Made by a program: the position numbers and the translations under genes. The notes beneath the pieces are model-generated. The model had not been told where the DNA came from and ran no database searches. It was given only the letters and a program-made list of their open reading frames with translations. Positions 8,821 through 18,267 of a stretch of DNA of 64,000 nt are shown one piece after another; within the stretch, counting starts at the first letter, position 1; each line of letters begins with the position of its first letter. Origin of the DNA: VAZQ01 sp963739385 (lineage in GTDB: Bacteria; Pseudomonadota; Alphaproteobacteria; Rhizobiales; Xanthobacteraceae); assembly GCA_963739385.1 (NCBI GenBank), contig CAVUAI010000058.1, forward strand, positions 62,001 through 126,000, written 5' to 3'.

Positions 8821-9354
8821 CTAGCGCAGCGGATGACGCAACTCCTCCGCGCGCGCGGGCTTGTTGATGACGATGGTGCCGACCAGCATGTCGTGCAGCA
8901 GCCGCCGGCGCTGGTTAAAGAACGCGACCAGCAGGATGAGCGGCGTGAAGAACGACACCAGGAACCAGTAGGCGACGGCGTGCACCGCGCCGAGCAGGAA
9001 ATAGGCCGGTGCCCCGTACCAGGTGCGCATCTCGATATCCATCACCCGCATGCCGATGGTGGCGGACGCCGCACTGCCGAAGGTCATCCCGTAATAGACG
9101 ATCGCCCAGATCACCGTCGCCGGCGAGATGAGCCAGAACAGCGCCCAGCCGAGCCCGAGCGTGACCAGCCCGAAGATGAAGATGAACACCGACGCGAACA
9201 GCACCGGAATGGCGATGATGGTGACGTCGATCAGGAACGCGATGCAGCGCCGCGCCAGCACGCCTTCGAACAATTCCGGATTGGCGACGGGGTCGTAGGC
9301 ATGGGGCTTCACGTCGATCGACACGCCGATCCGTCCCGGTCCGCTGTCGGTCAT
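8821..9354 (-). CDS. RDD-family membrane protein
   Basis: The 177-residue protein is of the RDD family. The signature Arg and Asp pairs are visible in helix 1 (LARRCIAFLIDVTIIAIPV). Further helices include FIFIFGLVTLGLGWALFWLI and YFLLGAVHAVAYWFLVSFFT, ending in the RRRLLHDMLVGTIVINK motif that closes the domain. Such proteins sit in the inner membrane; some are linked to ion exchange, but no specific role is assigned here. It lies upstream of bpt on the same strand and diverges from ilvA. Confidence 0.85.
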   Translation of the reverse strand: MTDSGPGRIGVSIDVKPHAYDPVANPELFEGVLARRCIAFLIDVTIIAIPVLFASVFIFIFGLVTLGLGWALFWLISPATVIWAIVYYGMTFGSAASATIGMRVMDIEMRTWYGAPAYFLLGAVHAVAYWFLVSFFTPLILLVAFFNQRRRLLHDMLVGTIVINKPARAEELRHPLR

Positions 9355-9610
9355 GGCCGGTTATCCTCCCCAGCTCGGTCTGCTATCCTCCGAATCTTCC
9401 GCCACATGGAGAGTAGACGGTCTTTGCGCAAGGGGCACGGTCGATCGTGACATCCGGCCGGCCGGCCGCAGCTGGCGGCCCGCCCGGAAGCCGGCATGCG
9501 CGAGCCCAAGGGATCAATCAAGAGATCAATCAAGCGATCAAGAGAGTACCACGCGACCACCAAGAGCCATCCGCAAGGGAGTGAGCAAGAACGTCACCGA
9601 GAGCCTCACC

Positions 9611-10858
9611 ATGACCGTCAGCGAGCGCATCAGCATGAGCATCACCCTGGCCGATATCGAGGCGGCGCGCCGCACCATCGCCGGGCAGGTGCTGCGCACG
9701 CCCATGCTGCCGGCGCCCAAGCTCTCCGACCTCACCGGTGCCGACGTCTACGTGAAATACGAGAACCTCCAGGTCACCAACTCGTTCAAGGACCGCGGCG
9801 CCCTCAACAAGCTCGCCTCGCTCGACGCGGCGGCGCGGGCGCGCGGTGTCATCGCCATGTCGGCCGGCAACCACGCGCAGGCCGTCGCCTATCACGCCCG
9901 CCGGCTCAAGATCCCGGCCACCATCGTGATGCCGGTGACCACGCCGTTCGTGAAGGTCGAGGCGACGCAGGCCCACGGCGCCGAGGTCGTGCTCGACGGC
10001 GAGTCGGTGGCGGAGGCGCAGGTGCGCGCGCAGACCATCGCCCGCGCGCGCGGGCTGACCTTCGTTCATCCCTACGACGATCCGCTGGTGATGGCGGGGC
10101 AGGGCACCATCGCGCTCGAAATGCTGGAAGACGTCCCCGACCTCGACGTGCTGGTCATTCCCATTGGCGGCGGCGGGCTCATTGCCGGCAACGCCGTCGC
10201 CGCGCGCGCCCGCAAGCCTGCGATCGAGATCATCGGCGCCGAGGCCGCGCTCTATCCTTCGTTCTGGAACGCGCTCAACGACGGCCACCGCCCGCTCGGC
10301 GGTGCCACGCTGGCGGAGGGCATCGCGGTCAAGAACGTCGGCGTGCTCGCGCTGCCGATCGTGCGCGCGCTGGTCGCCGCCATCATCCTGGTCGACGAGG
10401 CGCAGCTCGAGCGTGCGGTCAACGCCTATCTCACCTTGCAGAAGACCATGGCCGAAGGCGCCGGCGCCGCCGGGCTCGCCGCCATGCTGGCCGAGCCCGA
10501 CCGGTTCCGCGGCCGCAAGGTCGGGCTCATTCTCTGCGGCGGCAACATAGATCCCCGCATCCTCGCGTCGGTGATGGTGCGCGAGCTCGAGCGCGACGCC
10601 CGCATCGTCTCGTTCCGGCTGACCATCCCCGACCGCCCCGGCGTGCTCGGGCAGATCGCCACCCGGCTCGGCCAGTTCGGCGCCAACATCCTCGAGGTTG
10701 AGCATCGCCGCCTCTTCCTCGACGTGCCGGCGAAGGGCGCCAAGCTCGACGTCACGGTGGAGACGCGCGACCGCGCCCACGGCGAGACTATCTTCGCGGC
10801 GCTCAAGGCGGAAGGCTTCGAGCCGGTCTGGATCGAACCGGCGGCCACGATGGAATGA
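9611..10858 (+). CDS. ilvA: threonine ammonia-lyase (threonine dehydratase)
   Basis: This PLP fold-type II enzyme has 415 residues and deaminates threonine to 2-oxobutyrate, the entry to isoleucine synthesis. The PLP lysine lies in VTNSFKDRGALNKL, the phosphate-binding glycine loop is PIGGGGLIAGN, and Asn/Ser contacts are in MSAGNHAQ. A single ACT domain at the C-terminus (FRLTIPDRPGVLGQIATRL) is the usual site of allosteric control. The start is uncertain: ATG 9611 and ATG 9635 are both possible, while the longer upstream frame crosses a short direct repeat (ATCAATCAAG twice near 9512-9530). Length fits the short biosynthetic/catabolic class with one ACT. Confidence 0.88.
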   Translation: MTVSERISMSITLADIEAARRTIAGQVLRTPMLPAPKLSDLTGADVYVKYENLQVTNSFKDRGALNKLASLDAAARARGVIAMSAGNHAQAVAYHARRLKIPATIVMPVTTPFVKVEATQAHGAEVVLDGESVAEAQVRAQTIARARGLTFVHPYDDPLVMAGQGTIALEMLEDVPDLDVLVIPIGGGGLIAGNAVAARARKPAIEIIGAEAALYPSFWNALNDGHRPLGGATLAEGIAVKNVGVLALPIVRALVAAIILVDEAQLERAVNAYLTLQKTMAEGAGAAGLAAMLAEPDRFRGRKVGLILCGGNIDPRILASVMVRELERDARIVSFRLTIPDRPGVLGQIATRLGQFGANILEVEHRRLFLDVPAKGAKLDVTVETRDRAHGETIFAALKAEGFEPVWIEPAATME

Positions 10859-11001
10859 GCGCGGACGTGGCGGATGCTGCATTGCCAACCTCGATGCCGT
10901 CGCCCGCACCCCGCCGGGCCACCCCGGTGAGGCTTCCGCTCCCGCCGTTCTCTCCTATGATCGCCGCCGCCGGCGAATCGCGCGGTTGAGGGCCTGCGGT
11001 C

Positions 11002-13479
11002 GTGCGCGAGAAGGAACTCCGCATTGCGCTCGTGTGCTTCGGCGGCGTCTCGCTCGCCATCTACATGCACGGCATCAGCAAGGAGATCCTCAAACTGGTG
11101 CGGGCCTCGCGCGCGCTGCACGCCATCGAGGATCGCGCCGCGCGCGCCAAGGCATCGTTCTTCGACCACGCCGACCGGGCCGACCCGGAATACGACACCG
11201 ACGAGATCTATTTCGAGCTCCTGCGCGACATCGGGCGCAGCTACGAGCTGCGCGTCGTGGTCGACATCGTCGCCGGTGCGTCGGCCGGCGGGATCAACGG
11301 CACCATGCTGGCGCGTGCGCTGGCGCACGACCTGCCGATGGATGCGCTGCGCGAGCTCTGGCTCGAGAAGGCCGACGTCGAGGTCCTGCTGTCGACCGAG
11401 GCGCGGGCCAAGAACTGGAGCAAGTGGTTCGTGCGGCCGCTGTTCTGGGTCGCCGCCGCGACCGGCAGGTTCGGCCTGATCGCGGACATCGAGGTGCGCC
11501 GCAAGCTCTCGCTGTTCGTGCGCTCGCGCTGGTTCAAGCCGCCGCTCGACGGGCGGATCATGGCCGGCCTGATGTACGATGCCGTCACCGCCATGGGAGC
11601 GCCCCGCCATCCGCGGGCGTCGTTGCTGCCGGCCGGCCAGCAGCTCGACCTGTTCGTCATGCTCACCGATTACTACGGCTACGACCAGCTCGTACAGATC
11701 CACGATCCGCCGCTCATCCACGAGGTCGAGCATCATCACCTCCTGCAGTTCGGCTATCGCCAGCTTTCGACCGGCGAAGTCGAGAGCGACTTCGATCTCG
11801 ACAACGCGCCCGGCCTGGCCTTTGCCGCGCGCGCGACCTCGTCGTTTCCGGGCGCCTTTCCGCCGGCGCGGATCGTGGAGATGAACGAGGTGCTGGTCGA
11901 GCGGCACGCAAGCTGGCCGCGGCGGGCGGAGTTCATCGCCAAGGGATTCCCCAACCACGTGCGCGCCGACATTGATCCCACCACCGTCTCCTTCATCGAC
12001 GGCTCCGTGCTCAACAACCGGCCGTTCCAGGAGGCGATCAGCGCCATCCACGGCCGGCCCGCCTATCGCGAGGTCGACCGCCGGCTCGTCTACATCGAGC
12101 CGCATCCGATGCCGACGGATTCGCGCCACGAGCACCGCGTGCCCGGTTTCTTCTCCACGCTGCGGGGGGCGCTCTCGGACATTCCGAGCTCGCAGCCGGT
12201 GACCGACGAGCTCGCCCGCGTGCTCGAGTTCAACGAGCAGGTGCGGCGGCTGCGGGCAATCAACGACAGTGCACGTCCGGAGATCAGCCGGCTGGTGGCG
12301 TCAGTGGTGACCGACACGTTCGGCCGCCGGATCTCCAGTGACGAGCTGCGTGGCTGGCGCGAGCAGGTCAACTCCCACGTCGCGCGCGACGCCGGCTTCG
12401 CCTACCAGGCCTATGTCCGGCTCAAGCTCGCCTCGGTGCGCGTGTTCGGCGCTGAGCTGATCGTCAAGCTGCGCGGCGTGCAGGCGCAGTCACCGATGCA
12501 GCGCGTGGTGGCGGAAATCATCGACGCCTGGGCCGTGCACAAGGGCATCGTCTACGAGCGGGCCGACAGCGAAGCGCTCGAATTCGAAACCCAGACCTCC
12601 GATCACCTGCCGGCCTGGGTGAAATACCTGCTGGCCTTCGACGTCAAATATCGCGAGCGGCGACTGCAATTCATGATCGAAGGGCAGAACCGGCTGTACC
12701 AGCTCATCGGCCAGGACCGATTCGCCGGCCTTGATCCGGTGCTGGTCGATCGGCTCAAACGCGAATTCTACGTGCGCCTCGACGAGCTGAAACGCCGGCA
12801 GGATCCGAGACGCTACAGTCGCGCGGTTCGCGACCTGGTGACGGACATCTTTCCGGCAGTTCCCTCGATGGGTGAGATCAGGCATCTTGCGGCTTATGCG
12901 ACAGCGTTCGTGGAGAAGCACGCCGACAAGCTCGACCGGCTGATCGATCTGCTCTCCACCGAGATCGATCTCGACGCCACCACAAACGATCTCGACGGGC
13001 TGCTGGCGTCGCTCGATCCGCAAAAATGGCATCCGGACGCCCGCCGCGAGGTGCTGGTCAACTATCTCGGCTTCCCGTTCTGGGATGTGCTGACCTTTCC
13101 GATCATGATCGCGCGCAAGATCGGCGAGCTCAACGAGATCCTGATCGACCGCATCAGCCCGCAGGACGTGCACGCGCTCAAGGGCTTCGACGGGATCGAG
13201 AGCCTCAAGGGCGTCGGCTTCGGGCACTTCGCGGCATTCCTGTCACGCGCCTACCGCGAGAACGACTACCTGCTCGGACGCCTGCATGCGCTCGACCGTC
13301 TGATCGACATCGTCTGCGACGCCGCCGGCATCGATCCCAGGGGCACCACCGAGCTCGACGTGGCAGCTTTGAAGAAGCGCGGCTTCATCCGCATCCTCGA
13401 CGCCGAGGAAAAGCATCTCACCCACAGCGCCGAGCTCATCGCCGGCCTGCGCCGTTCGATCGGCGGGGGCGGCGAGTGA
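11002..13479 (+). CDS. patatin-like phospholipase with DUF3376-type C-terminal region
   Basis: The protein has 825 residues from a GTG start. Residues 1-350 form a patatin hydrolase domain: glycine-rich oxyanion segment CFGGVSLAIYMHG, nucleophile S94 in the GASAGG elbow, and the catalytic Asp D333 in FIDGSVLNNRP. A long alpha-helical C-terminal region (about 400-820) matches the architecture of DUF3376 patatin-like proteins common in Rhizobiales. It should hydrolyse acyl esters of lipids, probably at the membrane; no signal peptide is seen. It follows ilvA by about 140 nt on the same strand. The true substrate is unknown. Confidence 0.88.
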   Translation: MREKELRIALVCFGGVSLAIYMHGISKEILKLVRASRALHAIEDRAARAKASFFDHADRADPEYDTDEIYFELLRDIGRSYELRVVVDIVAGASAGGINGTMLARALAHDLPMDALRELWLEKADVEVLLSTEARAKNWSKWFVRPLFWVAAATGRFGLIADIEVRRKLSLFVRSRWFKPPLDGRIMAGLMYDAVTAMGAPRHPRASLLPAGQQLDLFVMLTDYYGYDQLVQIHDPPLIHEVEHHHLLQFGYRQLSTGEVESDFDLDNAPGLAFAARATSSFPGAFPPARIVEMNEVLVERHASWPRRAEFIAKGFPNHVRADIDPTTVSFIDGSVLNNRPFQEAISAIHGRPAYREVDRRLVYIEPHPMPTDSRHEHRVPGFFSTLRGALSDIPSSQPVTDELARVLEFNEQVRRLRAINDSARPEISRLVASVVTDTFGRRISSDELRGWREQVNSHVARDAGFAYQAYVRLKLASVRVFGAELIVKLRGVQAQSPMQRVVAEIIDAWAVHKGIVYERADSEALEFETQTSDHLPAWVKYLLAFDVKYRERRLQFMIEGQNRLYQLIGQDRFAGLDPVLVDRLKREFYVRLDELKRRQDPRRYSRAVRDLVTDIFPAVPSMGEIRHLAAYATAFVEKHADKLDRLIDLLSTEIDLDATTNDLDGLLASLDPQKWHPDARREVLVNYLGFPFWDVLTFPIMIARKIGELNEILIDRISPQDVHALKGFDGIESLKGVGFGHFAAFLSRAYRENDYLLGRLHALDRLIDIVCDAAGIDPRGTTELDVAALKKRGFIRILDAEEKHLTHSAELIAGLRRSIGGGGE

Positions 13480-13856
13480 TCATCGTCCGCTTGCCACCCG
13501 GGGTTCGGAGGGGCTCACGCGGCGATACGCCGAGCAAAACGCATTTTCGGCTGCAGCGGTAAAATTTGGTACTTCGCAGGAATAAACTTGCCGTCAAATC
13601 CATTGGCCGGGACAGCACCCATCAGAGGTAATACGCCACTCCCTGGGCTCGGGCCGGCAGAATTGTCGGCAAACTGTACTGTAGATCGCATTCAAATCGG
13701 GCTTTCCGCATGTCCATGGCGGAACGTTCTTCCATCCGCTTGTCGGGAAGATTACGCCGAGTTGATGTGCATTTTATATTGATTTTATATGTTGCAGAAG
13801 AGTGACAGCCAAGTGCAGCGAACGATCGTCTTGCCCATCAAAACCGGGGGGTCGTT
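13480..13856. other. intergenic leader before the porin gene
   Basis: No gene is seen in these 377 bases. The last 100 are AT-rich, with a near-repeat TTTTATATTGATTTTATATG around 13771-13792 that could hold the promoter of the downstream outer-membrane protein. The short open frames here have no ribosome site or codon pattern. Confidence 0.4.
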
Positions 13857-14684
13857 ATGAAAAAGCTCTTACTTGGAAGCGTCGGACTTGCGGCGATGCT
13901 CGCAGGGCCTGCTATGGCCGCCGACATGCGCGTCGCGCCGGCGGCGCCGCCGCCAGTGGTGTACTATGATTGGTCCGGCGCCTATATCGGCTTCAACGCC
14001 GGTGGCGTGTGGACCGACATCCATCAGCATTATCAGGCGCCGGGCGCGGCCGGCTTCGGCCCGGTTGGCGGTCTGGGCCCGCAGGTGGGTCAGGTTGCCA
14101 ACGACGTCAACACCAGCAACAAGGAAGGCATCTACGGCTTCCATGCCGGCGCACAGTGGCAGTGGGGCGCCTGGGTTCTGGGCGCCGAAGCGGCTCTGAG
14201 CGGATGCTGGAATGAGTGCCGCACTCAAACCCTCGCGCTGGCTCCTGGCTTCACCGCCAACACCGCCGCCGAGCACAAGATGACCAACCTGTTCACGGCT
14301 GGCGGCAAGATCGGCTATGCCTGGGACCGTTGGATGATCTTCGCCACGGGCGGCTGGGCTTCGGCCAATCTCAAGAACGCGTATTGCAACACCCTCACTG
14401 GCGTCTGCGGCCCCACGGCCGTGTCCCTCCAGGACGGCGCCTCGCGCAACGACGGCTGGTATGCCGGCGGCGGCTTCGACTTCATGGTGCACAAGGGCGC
14501 CCTGGTCGACGTCCTGCTCGGTGTCGAATACCAGCACTTCGATGTCAGCAACGAGCAGGCGTTCTGCGCCGTCCCGGGTTGCAACGTCCCGAACCGCGCG
14601 AACTACGATCTGGGAGCCAAGGGCGACCTCGTTCGCGCCCGCCTGACCATCAAGAGCCAGGGCTACAGCTTCTTCTGGAGATAG
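13857..14684 (+). CDS. Omp25/Omp31-type outer-membrane beta-barrel protein
   Basis: The 275-residue protein has a classic Sec signal (MKKLLLGSVGLAAMLAGPAM, cleavage after A-x-A near residue 21) and the rhizobial porin-like opening ADMRVAPAAPPPVVYYDWSG. Alternating aromatic and small residues in repeated strands follow (AYIGFNAGGVW, GFHAGAQWQWGAWVLG, GKIGYAWDRWMIFATGGWA). It ends in an aromatic-containing strand (SFFWR). It probably forms an eight-stranded outer-membrane barrel, a surface or permeability protein. A GGGGGG run precedes the ATG at good distance, and a terminator hairpin follows. A paralogue on the other strand and a decayed copy lie nearby. Confidence 0.85.
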   Translation: MKKLLLGSVGLAAMLAGPAMAADMRVAPAAPPPVVYYDWSGAYIGFNAGGVWTDIHQHYQAPGAAGFGPVGGLGPQVGQVANDVNTSNKEGIYGFHAGAQWQWGAWVLGAEAALSGCWNECRTQTLALAPGFTANTAAEHKMTNLFTAGGKIGYAWDRWMIFATGGWASANLKNAYCNTLTGVCGPTAVSLQDGASRNDGWYAGGGFDFMVHKGALVDVLLGVEYQHFDVSNEQAFCAVPGCNVPNRANYDLGAKGDLVRARLTIKSQGYSFFWR

Positions 14685-14745
14685 TTCGGTCGTCATTGAT
14701 CTTTGGGAGCCAGCAACCCCCCAAGGTTCCTCGCTCTCACCTCAG

Positions 14746-14783
14746 CCCTCGGCAGGGATTGAACCCCCCGGCCGAGGGTTTCC
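14746..14783 (+). terminator. terminator-like hairpin after the porin gene
   Basis: CCCTCGGC (14746-14753) pairs with GCCGAGGG (14771-14778) and is followed by TTTCCTC. It lies 60 nt past the porin stop and fits an intrinsic terminator for that gene. Confidence 0.6.
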
Positions 14784-14841
14784 TCTATTGCTCGCGCCTG
14801 CTCACTTGCTCCTTCGCCGATGCGGTTCCTTGACGGCGACT

Positions 14842-14928
14842 CGCTCCTTTGTCGTAGATCATCGACACTGGTGTGGCCATGAAGCCGTAGCGGCTCGTGA
14901 GCCTGGTCAGCCACGACACCTTCGAGCT
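14842..14928 (-). pseudogene. relic fragment of an Omp25-type barrel gene
   Basis: Read on the minus strand this gives SSKVSWLTRLTSRYGFMATP then VSMIYDKGA. The porin further right has TSKVQWLTTLTGRFGFAATP then ASLIYAKGG at the matching place. No start, no signal peptide and no remaining barrel strands can be found on either side, so it is a leftover of about 30 codons from a third, minus-strand porin gene. The surrounding 14685-15065 gap holds only this and the terminator. Confidence 0.75.
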
Positions 14929-15065
14929 GATGAAGCTTCGCCCTCCGCGGGTAGCGGGAAATGGCGCGCCGTTCTTCCATGCCCGCGGGTTGGACGATAT
15001 AGATCGTCGAGGCCTCCGGGGCATCGCATCGCGCACCCGACCGACGGTGGCGAACTCGTTGGGAC

Positions 15066-17393
15066 GTGAATTTGTCAGAGCATCAGTTCCGGGGGCGCCG
15101 GGAAGACCTTCGATTAGTCACGGGTCGGGGCCGCTACACCGCCGACTATGATTTCGATGGGCAGGTCGCCGGCCATTTCCTCCGCGCCGATCGCGCACAT
15201 GCCAGGATCGTGCGGATCGACGTCGAGCAGGCCAAAAGCCTGCCCGGCGTCCTCGACGTTCTGACCGGTGCGGATCTTCTTGCCATCGGGTGGAAGGGCA
15301 CGCCCGCGGCCGCGTTCTTCAAGGGGGTCGGCGGCAGCTCGCTGCGCGTCCCGTTCCGGACCGGCCTCGCGCATGGTCGCGTCCGGTTCGTCGGAGAGCC
15401 GGTCGCGCTGGTGGTCGCGCAGAGCGAGCACATCGCCCAGGACGCGGCCGAGCTCATCGCAATCGAGTACGAAGACCTCCCGGCCTTGGTCGACGCAAGG
15501 CAGGCCATTGCCGAGGACGCCATTCCATTGCACGAAGACCTTCCCGACAATCTGGCGTTCGATTACGAGTATGGCGACTGGAAGAACACCGAGCCCGGAT
15601 TTGCCGAGGCCGCGCACGTGGTTCGCGTCGAGCTGCATGCGCAACGCATCGCCGGCAATCCGATGGAGCCGAAGTCCTGCATCGCGGTCTATCACGCGGC
15701 GGACGAGGCGTTCGAGCTCTGCATTCCCACCCAGGGCGCCGCGGATCTGAAGGCGGCGCTCTCTCACATCACCGGACTTGCGCCGGAGAAATTCCGCATC
15801 CGCTCGGCCGACGTCGGCGGCGGCTTCGGGATCCGGCACGAGGTCTATCCCGAATTTCTGGCCGTCATGCTCGCCGCCCGGCGAACCGGCAGGCCGGTGA
15901 GATGGCTCGGAACGCGGGCGGAGACGATCTCCGGCGATCATCACGGACGCGGCGCCGACCTGACCGGAGAGCTGGCGCTCGATCGCAGGGGACGGTTCCT
16001 GGCGCTGCGCGTGCAATGGCTGGTGAATCTCGGCGCCTATTGCTCCAACTCCGGGCCTCTCATCAACACGATCGCTTCGCCCACCAGTTCGGCCATCAGC
16101 CTCTACAATCTGCGCGCCGTACATGGGCGGCATCGGCTGGTCTTCACCAACCTCACCCCCACCACGGCCTATCGCGGCGCCGGCCGCCCCAACGTCTCCT
16201 ATCTGTGGGAGCGCCTGGTCGAGGAAGCGGCGGCGGCGACTGGGATCGACGCGATCGCGCTGCGGCGCCGCAACATCCTCGGCAAGGACGCATTTCCGCA
16301 CAAGACGCCGACCGGTTCGTCCTACGACAGCGGCGATCCGGCGCGTCTCCTCGACACCGCCTTGCGCGCGGCGGACTGGGATGGCTTCAATGCGCGCCGG
16401 AAGGCGGCGAAGAAGAACGGCAGGCTGCGCGGCATCGGGCTTGCGCTTTTTCTCGAGCCCTCCGGCGGCGCCGGCAAGGAGCAGGTCGAAATTCGCGTCA
16501 CAGCGGACGGCCGCCTCGCCATGTATTCGCTCGCCGGCCCGAGCGGGCAGGGGCACGAAACCGTATTTCCTGCGCTGGTCGCCGATATCCTCGGCTTTCC
16601 CGCGGACCGAATCGAGCTGCGCTACAACGACGTCATGGCGCCCAGGCTCGTCGGGGTCGGCACCTTCGGCTCGCGCTCGCTGATCAGCCACGGCGCCGCG
16701 CTCGCCACGGCGGCCCGCGAAATCGTCGAGAAGGGAAAAAAACTCGCGGCCGGAGAGCTCGAGGTGGCGCCGGCCGACGTCAGGTTCGAGAACGGCCAAT
16801 ACAAAGTCGTCGGCACCGATCTTTCCATCAGCATGCGAACGCTGATCGAGAAGACATGGGGCGAGGGGACGCATCCGCTCGACACCAATCTGACCCTCGA
16901 TCTTTCGACCGCCTTTCCCAGCGGCGCCCATGTGGCCGAGGTCGAGATCGATCCGGAGACCGGGACGGCCGACATCGTCAACTATGTGGCAGCCGACGAC
17001 TGCGGCACGATCTACAATCACAAGCTGGTCGAGGGGCAGCTTCACGGCGGCCTGATGCAGGGCATCGGTCAGGTGTTCGGCGAGCACGTTGCCTACGACC
17101 CCGACACCGGCCAGCTCCTGTCCGGCACGTTCATGGACTATTTCATGCCGCGGGCCGACAACCTCGGACCCATCACGCTGATCGATTGCGGCGTGCCGTC
17201 GCCCGTCAACCCGCTCGGCGCCAAGGGCGCGGGCGAGGCGGGCGCGACCGGTGCGGTCCCCGTGCTCGCCAATGCGGTGCTCGACGCGCTCAAGCCGCTC
17301 AATGTGCGCAAGCTCGAGATGCCTTTCACGCCCGATCGCATCTGGCGGGCCATTCATGCGGCGCGTGGAGCGGCCGCACGCAATTCCCTCTAA
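15066..17393 (+). CDS. xanthine dehydrogenase family molybdopterin-binding (large) subunit, orphan
   Basis: The 775-residue protein starts at GTG 15066 (MNLSEHQFRGRREDLRLVTG). It has the two aldehyde oxidase/xanthine dehydrogenase lobes: the a/b hammerhead domain (about 20-130) and the Mo-cofactor domain (about 150-740). Cofactor motifs include RSADVGGGFGIRHEVYPEF, TTAYRGAGRPNVSYLWERL and GPSGQGHETVFPAL. The base glutamate is E724 in GAKGAGEAGATGAVP. It would hydroxylate an aldehyde or N-heterocycle, or act in CO-dehydrogenase-like oxidation. The FAD and 2Fe-2S subunits it normally needs are absent on both sides, so it must partner with subunits encoded elsewhere or be a cytochrome-linked form. 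The substrate is unknown. Confidence 0.85.
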   Translation: MNLSEHQFRGRREDLRLVTGRGRYTADYDFDGQVAGHFLRADRAHARIVRIDVEQAKSLPGVLDVLTGADLLAIGWKGTPAAAFFKGVGGSSLRVPFRTGLAHGRVRFVGEPVALVVAQSEHIAQDAAELIAIEYEDLPALVDARQAIAEDAIPLHEDLPDNLAFDYEYGDWKNTEPGFAEAAHVVRVELHAQRIAGNPMEPKSCIAVYHAADEAFELCIPTQGAADLKAALSHITGLAPEKFRIRSADVGGGFGIRHEVYPEFLAVMLAARRTGRPVRWLGTRAETISGDHHGRGADLTGELALDRRGRFLALRVQWLVNLGAYCSNSGPLINTIASPTSSAISLYNLRAVHGRHRLVFTNLTPTTAYRGAGRPNVSYLWERLVEEAAAATGIDAIALRRRNILGKDAFPHKTPTGSSYDSGDPARLLDTALRAADWDGFNARRKAAKKNGRLRGIGLALFLEPSGGAGKEQVEIRVTADGRLAMYSLAGPSGQGHETVFPALVADILGFPADRIELRYNDVMAPRLVGVGTFGSRSLISHGAALATAAREIVEKGKKLAAGELEVAPADVRFENGQYKVVGTDLSISMRTLIEKTWGEGTHPLDTNLTLDLSTAFPSGAHVAEVEIDPETGTADIVNYVAADDCGTIYNHKLVEGQLHGGLMQGIGQVFGEHVAYDPDTGQLLSGTFMDYFMPRADNLGPITLIDCGVPSPVNPLGAKGAGEAGATGAVPVLANAVLDALKPLNVRKLEMPFTPDRIWRAIHAARGAAARNSL

Positions 17394-17429
17394 ATCGAGA
17401 CGCGACGCCGCCACTGAGTACCAGCAAGT

Positions 17430-17527
17430 GTCCTCACCCTGTCGGCGTGGGTGGCACCGACTGAGCTGCCCTCTTCCCACTGAGCTGCCCTCCGCAAGCG
17501 GGAGAGGGCGCCGGCGGCGTCAGCGCA
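17430..17527. repeat. intergenic palindromic repeat, copy 1
   Basis: This copy contains a CCTCACC lead-in, then ACTGAGCTGCCCTC twice (a local duplication), then GCAAGCGGGAGAGGGCGC and GGCGGCGTCAGCGC. The same order recurs 1.2 kb downstream in copy 2. It looks like a dispersed REP-like element with a CTCCCGC/GCGGGAG stem, common in genomes of this group (from memory). Confidence 0.6.
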
Positions 17528-17833
17528 CCTGCATGACCAGCGGAACCGAGGGCATGAACGTCGACGTTTTGCTTACTCTCCGGCTATCACATTGATTTAA
17601 CGCCTTAATCATCGGAATTCGGGCAGCCAGCCGTTGTCCGCTAATTATCGGGGCTTGAGCCCCGGGCGTGGGAACAGACCCATGAGCCCGCACCCATCTA
17701 CCACCGCTGCGAAATCGACCCAAAGAGCCGCCTCAAAATTGCGCCTTTCGTTTCCTAGCTTGCCATCAGGTCGGGCTGCTCCTTCTTACTTACTTGCCCG
17801 GAGGCTCGACCTGATTCCCTGTTAGAAGCTCTT

Positions 17834-17869
17834 GGGCCACCTTCCGTGTCGGGGTGGCCCTTTTCTTTT
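17834..17869 (+). terminator. strong intrinsic terminator in a gene-free stretch
   Basis: GGGCCACC (17834-17841) and GGTGGCCC (17853-17860) form a perfect 8-bp stem followed by TTTTCTTTT. No protein gene ends just upstream; the nearest stop on this strand is at 17393. Just before it, CAGGTCG and CGACCTG (about 17766-17814) can pair. This could mark the end of an unannotated small RNA of roughly 200 nt, or of a long 3' UTR. Confidence 0.6.
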
Positions 17870-18017
17870 CATGGGCGCCTCGATCCAACATCGCGGAACA
17901 ACGGTCCTCTGAGCTGATTGTTCTGTTCGAGGGCGAATTGGTGGCGCCAAAGCAAGGGAGCCTTTGCGCTATTGACCCAATATTGCGGCAATCCCCCAAC
18001 GCATTGCCGAAGGCATG

Positions 18018-18048
18018 GACCCCGCCGCTCAAGCGGGGTCTTGCTTTT
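18018..18048 (+). terminator. second intrinsic terminator in the same stretch
   Basis: GACCCCGC (18018-18025) pairs with GCGGGGTC (18033-18040), loop CGCTCAA, then TTGCTTTT. As with the hairpin 180 nt upstream, no convincing protein gene precedes it, so it may close a small transcript. Confidence 0.55.
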
Positions 18049-18267
18049 CGAGGCGCAATGGAAGGGTAAGCCGCCAAAAAAGCTCGGCACCACCACTACC
18101 GACGATTGGGGTGCTGGAACAGGCGCTACTGGCAACTGCGAAGCTGACTATGCGGAGGCCGCCAATGACTGACGGCGTCACTCTTCTGCCCGGCATCTCT
18201 TTCATGCCGCGCCAGCGTCCGAGGCTTGGGAGTAGTAAGTCAGCGAACTCGTCGTCGTGCGCGTTCT

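Noticed and set aside
15114..17480. 788-codon minus-strand open frame opposite the molybdenum enzyme
   Set aside because: No family motif and shadow-like composition; the plus-strand cofactor motifs are decisive.
17640..17869. Possible tmRNA, 6S RNA or SRP RNA before the first orphan terminator
   Set aside because: No tRNA-like T-loop, no tag reading frame and no GGAA-type SRP loop could be recognised; only a generic small RNA remains possible.
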